Assembly (NCBI GenBank): GCA_019638775.1
Contig: JAHBTD010000003.1
Span: forward strand, 124,001 to 188,000
Length of the DNA stretch: 64,000 bases
DNA from: Fimbriimonadaceae bacterium
GTDB taxonomy: Bacteria > Armatimonadota > Fimbriimonadia > Fimbriimonadales > Fimbriimonadaceae
Direction of reading: 5' to 3'
The notes under the pieces were generated by a model. It saw nothing but the letters and a program-made list of their open reading frames with translations. It did no database searches and had not been told where the DNA came from. Below, piece by piece: positions 60,922 to 64,000 of the stretch. The first letter of the stretch is position 1; each line of letters opens with the position of its first letter. The translations under genes were made by a program, and so were the position numbers.

Positions 60922-61903
60922 TCCCCTCTCGGCATTGCTCAGAAGCCGCGAAGCCCGCACACTTGCCCTCATTATCGTCGTGCTTGTCATTGGCGCGATG
61001 AAGGAGCCTCGGCTCATCAGCCCCTCCTCGATCAGCAGCATGATCCTATGGATTCCGCTTCTGACCGTGATGGCGGTCGGGCAGATGTTCGTAATCGTTT
61101 CTCGGGGGATCGATGTGTCGGTAGGGTCAATTCTCGGACTGTCCGGCATTATCGTCGGGATGCTTTTCCGATCAAACCCCGAGATGAGCATTGCCCTTGG
61201 CGCGGGATTGAGCTTGGGAGTTGGAGCGACATTGGGCCTCATCAATGGTTCCCTCATCGCCTTCGTCAAAATCCCTCCCATCATCACGACGCTCGGCACT
61301 CTCAGCGCTTATCGCGGTTTGGTCTTCATCATCAGTGGCGGCGAGCAAGTGAACTCTAATCACATCCCAACGGCCATTACCGACTGGTCGAAAAATGGTC
61401 CGGTACACATTGGCGGAGTCACCCTCCCGTGGCTGATTATTTTCGCCTTGCTGGCGGCTGTGCTTGGACACATCTTTGCCCACCGCACCACGACGGGGCG
61501 CAATCTTTACGCCATCGGAAGCCACCCAGAAGCCGCTCATCTCCGTGGCGTCCCGGTGCGGCGAAGCGTACTGCTTGCGTATGTACTTTGCGGGGCGCTC
61601 GCTGGCTTTGCCGGGATCTTGTACATGTCGCGGTTTGGTTTTGTGAATCCTGGCTCGGTAGGGCAAGGTTATGAACTGACGGTCATCGCCGCGACCGTCA
61701 TCGGTGGGTGCGATGTGCGGGGCGGATCGGGCTCGGTGCTTGGTGTGGTGCTGGGCTGTGTGCTTTTAGGAGTGGTCAATGTGGCGCTCGCCGTGCTTGG
61801 CATCGCCGCCGACTGGCAAGTGCTGGTGTACGGCGCGGTGATCTTACTCGCGCTTGGGTTCGATGCGCTGATGGGCCGTCGCAGAGGGGAGGCTTTTGCA
61901 TGA
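60911..61903 (+). CDS. rhaP: Sugar ABC transporter permease (RhaP-like)
   Basis: 330 residues from ATG 60911, overlapping the ATPase stop by 11 bases. About eight to ten membrane helices in the RbsC pattern: ISRGIDVSVGSILGLSGIIV at the centre, and the later loop GRNLYAIGSHPEAAHLRGVP that contacts the ATPase. It ends with DALMGRRRGEAFA. Its stop overlaps the next permease start (ATGA). Confidence 0.88.
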   Translation: MRANPLSALLRSREARTLALIIVVLVIGAMKEPRLISPSSISSMILWIPLLTVMAVGQMFVIVSRGIDVSVGSILGLSGIIVGMLFRSNPEMSIALGAGLSLGVGATLGLINGSLIAFVKIPPIITTLGTLSAYRGLVFIISGGEQVNSNHIPTAITDWSKNGPVHIGGVTLPWLIIFALLAAVLGHIFAHRTTTGRNLYAIGSHPEAAHLRGVPVRRSVLLAYVLCGALAGFAGILYMSRFGFVNPGSVGQGYELTVIAATVIGGCDVRGGSGSVLGVVLGCVLLGVVNVALAVLGIAADWQVLVYGAVILLALGFDALMGRRRGEAFA

Positions 61904-62883
61904 GGAAGTTCCTCCAGCGTCCAGAAGCGATCCCGGCATTGCTCTTGCCTATCGCCTTTGGAATCGGCATCTTGCTTTCGCCGTTCTTTCTGGACCTCCG
62001 ATATCTGCTCGACAGCACTTCGCTTTACGCCGAGACAGGCTTACTCGTGCTTGGGATGACGTTCATCATCATTACGGGCAACATTGACCTTTCGGTGGCC
62101 TCCAGCATGGCATTGGTGGCTTGTACAGTGGCAAAGCTCACCGACTCAGGGATGCCGATCCCGGCAGCGATGATCATTGGCCTTGCCGTCGGGGGGCTTC
62201 TCGGCGCGTTCAATGGCCTGCTGGTAGCCTACGCCAAACTGCCTTCTTTCCTGGTGACTCTGGGAACGCTTGCCCTTTATCGCGGTATAGCTCAAGCCTG
62301 GATGGGAGCTGCTTCGGTGCCGCTTCCAGCATCCTTTGTCGGGCTGGAGAAGCTGGATTTCCCTCTACTCGGCGTCCCGATGCCGATGGGGATTGTGTTG
62401 ATGATCGCGCTGATTCTTGGGCTTGTCCTGCATCGAACCATCACAGGAAGGTGGATTTTCGCGGTCGGAATCAACGAGAATGCCGCTTACTTTGCCGCCG
62501 TGCCAACCCAAGCGGTGAAATTCTGGGTGTTTGTAAATGCAGGATTTCTCGCTGCCGTCGCCGGCCTCCTTATCGATTCGCGGCTGGGCGTTGCGCGCTA
62601 CGACGTCGCCCCTGGCTTGGAACTTGACGCGATCACTGCGACGGTCCTTGGTGGGACGAGCATCTACGGCGGGCGAGGGTCTGTTCTGGGCTCCATGCTC
62701 GCGCTATTCTTAATTGCGATTATTCGGGTTCAGATGGGGTTGGCGAACATCTCTGCCGAGGTGCAGATGACAGTTGTGGGGACCCTTTTGATCGTGGCGG
62801 TTGCCATCACTATGCTCACGAGTCGGCTTGGTGGCAACAGCCGTCGGGTTGTGGCAGGAGTGAAGGCCTCCTCTGGTGAATAA
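61900..62883 (+). CDS. rhaQ: Sugar ABC transporter permease (RhaQ-like)
   Basis: 327 residues from ATG 61900, which overlaps the previous stop by four bases. RbsC-type permease with GNIDLSVASSMALVACTVAK and the ATPase-contact loop GRWIFAVGINENAAYFAAVP. It forms a heterodimeric channel with the preceding permease. The frame extends upstream to 61708 within rhaP and is rejected. Confidence 0.88.
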   Translation: MRKFLQRPEAIPALLLPIAFGIGILLSPFFLDLRYLLDSTSLYAETGLLVLGMTFIIITGNIDLSVASSMALVACTVAKLTDSGMPIPAAMIIGLAVGGLLGAFNGLLVAYAKLPSFLVTLGTLALYRGIAQAWMGAASVPLPASFVGLEKLDFPLLGVPMPMGIVLMIALILGLVLHRTITGRWIFAVGINENAAYFAAVPTQAVKFWVFVNAGFLAAVAGLLIDSRLGVARYDVAPGLELDAITATVLGGTSIYGGRGSVLGSMLALFLIAIIRVQMGLANISAEVQMTVVGTLLIVAVAITMLTSRLGGNSRRVVAGVKASSGE

Positions 62884-62893
62884 TAAGCGCAGC

Positions 62894-63949
62894 ATGCGAA
62901 AACTGTTGCTCCTTTTGCCGATCGCCGCGCTTGTCCTGGCTGCGTGCCAACGCCCCGCCGACGAACTGAAATCTTCGACATCCGGCACACCAACCGCCGG
63001 TCAAAAGCTGAAGATCGTCTTCATCCCGAAAAACTCTGGCAATCCCTACTTCGACCAGGTCTCGGCGGGATTCGAAGAGGCGGCAAAGGCAGCGGGTTGT
63101 GAGTTCACGACTGTCGCTCCGGCAAAAGGTGATGCGACTTCTCAAATCCCGATCATCAAGGAGCAGATCCAGCGCAAAGTGGACGTGATCGCGCTTTCGG
63201 CAAACAGTCCAGACGCTCTAAACGTGGTCTTGGACGAGGCGAAGGCAGCCGGAATTTTGGTTGTAACCGTCGATTCTGACCTCACCCGAAACGAGTCGCA
63301 TCGAGAGGCATGTGTTCTTTCTCCCGATGCCAAGCAGATCGGCGAGAGCCAAGTGGAGCTTTTAGGTTCACAAATCGGCTACGAAGGCGACATCGCAATT
63401 TTGAGCGCCACCCACGACGCCCCCAACCAAAATGCTTGGATCGCCGTCATGCAAGAGGCGCTGAAGCAGCCCAAGTACGCGAAGATGAAGCTGGTGGATA
63501 CGGTTTATGGTGACGATCAGCCGGAAAAGAGCGCGACCGAGTTTGAGGCTTTGCTTTCCAAACATTCGAATCTGCGTGGTGTGATCTCACCCACCAGCGT
63601 CGGTCTTGCCGCCGCCGCCCAGGCCTTAGAGACATCCGGCAAGTTTCCGGGTGGACCGAAGGCCTCGGGAGCCGGCCTCTTCTTGACCGGCCTCAGCACC
63701 CCGAACCAGCTAAAGAAGTTTGTAGAAGGCGGCGTGATCCAGGCGTTTCAGCTTTGGAGTCCGCGCGATATGGGCGTGCTTTGCTGCAACGTCGCAATCG
63801 CGATCAAGCAGGGCAAGCTCACTCCAGGTGATGGCGTGGAGTTTGACGATCCGAAGCTGGGCAAGCAGAAGTTCGGCACGAATAATGTGATCAACATCAG
63901 CCCGCTGACGACGTTTGACAAGTCAAACATCGCAAATTTTGACTTTTGA
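62894..63949 (+). CDS. rhaS: Rhamnose-binding lipoprotein (RhaS-like)
   Basis: 351 residues from ATG 62894, after a GTG alternative at 62876. The lipobox ALVLAAC anchors it to the membrane. The periplasmic-binding-protein body matches the RhaS family: KIVFIPKNSGNPYFDQVSAG, QGDATSQIP-type helix (KGDATSQIPIIKEQIQRKVD), IALSANSPDALNVVL, DVAILSATHDAPNQNAWIAV-type strand and LVDTVYGDDQPEKSATEFEA. This family was defined on L-rhamnose uptake, but related aldoses or AI-2 cannot be excluded. It is the last transporter gene before the window edge. Confidence 0.85.
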   Translation: MRKLLLLLPIAALVLAACQRPADELKSSTSGTPTAGQKLKIVFIPKNSGNPYFDQVSAGFEEAAKAAGCEFTTVAPAKGDATSQIPIIKEQIQRKVDVIALSANSPDALNVVLDEAKAAGILVVTVDSDLTRNESHREACVLSPDAKQIGESQVELLGSQIGYEGDIAILSATHDAPNQNAWIAVMQEALKQPKYAKMKLVDTVYGDDQPEKSATEFEALLSKHSNLRGVISPTSVGLAAAAQALETSGKFPGGPKASGAGLFLTGLSTPNQLKKFVEGGVIQAFQLWSPRDMGVLCCNVAIAIKQGKLTPGDGVEFDDPKLGKQKFGTNNVINISPLTTFDKSNIANFDF

Positions 63950-63962
63950 TTGGTGAGGATGA

Positions 63963-64000
63963 ATGTCTTCGTATAACGTGAGGTTAAGTCAGCAAGACTT
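63963..64000 (+). CDS. Start of the next gene of the operon (partial)
   Basis: ATG at 63963 with GAGG seven bases upstream opens a frame without stop to the window edge (MSSYNVRLSQQD). Given the upstream rhamnose-type transporter, a sugar isomerase or other catabolic enzyme is plausible, but 12 residues do not allow a call. Confidence 0.4.
   Translation, partial: MSSYNVRLSQQD

Overview
The window is 64 kb of bacterial chromosome with a single embedded coding style and no phage, insertion sequence, plasmid or CRISPR signature. It looks like a diderm member of the Terrabacteria, most probably Armatimonadota (Fimbriimonas-like). The pointers are CsaB and DUF5693 (typical of Terrabacteria) next to an LptA/LptC-like protein and an outer-membrane beta-barrel, a PEP-CTERM protein, lipoproteins with poly-Gly after the lipobox Cys, and a SpoIIM-like protein outside any sporulation context. 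The taxonomic call is an inference, not a measurement.

Layout. 1-5.8 kb: truncated amidase, membrane glycosyltransferase, SpoIIM-like protein, tRNA-His, then three tandem paralogues of an unrecognised small family (HTH-like core, coiled coil, C-terminal membrane segment), the middle one decayed. 5.9-10.9 kb: aconitase, riboflavin synthase, a J-domain/WD40 fusion. 10.9-18.8 kb (minus strand): a Pst phosphate transporter operon without pstB, behind a Pho-box-like repeat and a hairpin covering the pstS ribosome binding site, then priA, a secreted protein and a GT39-like glycosyltransferase. 18.9-34.9 kb: membrane Fe-S oxidoreductase, divergent NodB-fold protein, S9 peptidase, tRNA-Leu, PAS histidine kinase, gyrB with an acidic insertion inside its TOPRIM domain, ilvC, a NAGPA-domain protein, LD-carboxypeptidase and a DUF5107 protein.

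35.3-48.9 kb is one tightly packed minus-strand run of ten genes for the cell envelope: rhomboid protease, DUF5693, csaB, large outer-membrane barrel, lipoprotein, large secreted protein, lipoprotein, LptA/LptC-like protein and TatD. It probably combines cell-wall polymer pyruvylation with outer-membrane assembly or attachment.

49-59 kb is a mixed stretch: SRPBCC protein, quinone reductase, methyltransferase, DinB protein, then ahcY behind an S-adenosylhomocysteine riboswitch that shares bases with an intrinsic terminator and is followed by a degenerate copy of its own 3' half. Next is the most unusual locus: an E1-like ThiF/MoeB enzyme divergent from a two-gene operon of a ubiquitin-like protein ending in Gly-Gly and a large DUF4132 protein. 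A PEP-CTERM endonuclease/phosphatase and a frameshifted DUF1801 gene follow. 59.4-64 kb is a rhamnose-type ABC transporter operon (ATPase, two permeases, binding lipoprotein) running into the start of another gene at the window edge.

Small intergenic repeats sit right behind several stop codons. Two have long terminal inverted repeats built from TTGTAAGG, and one of these supplies the last codons and stop of a gene.
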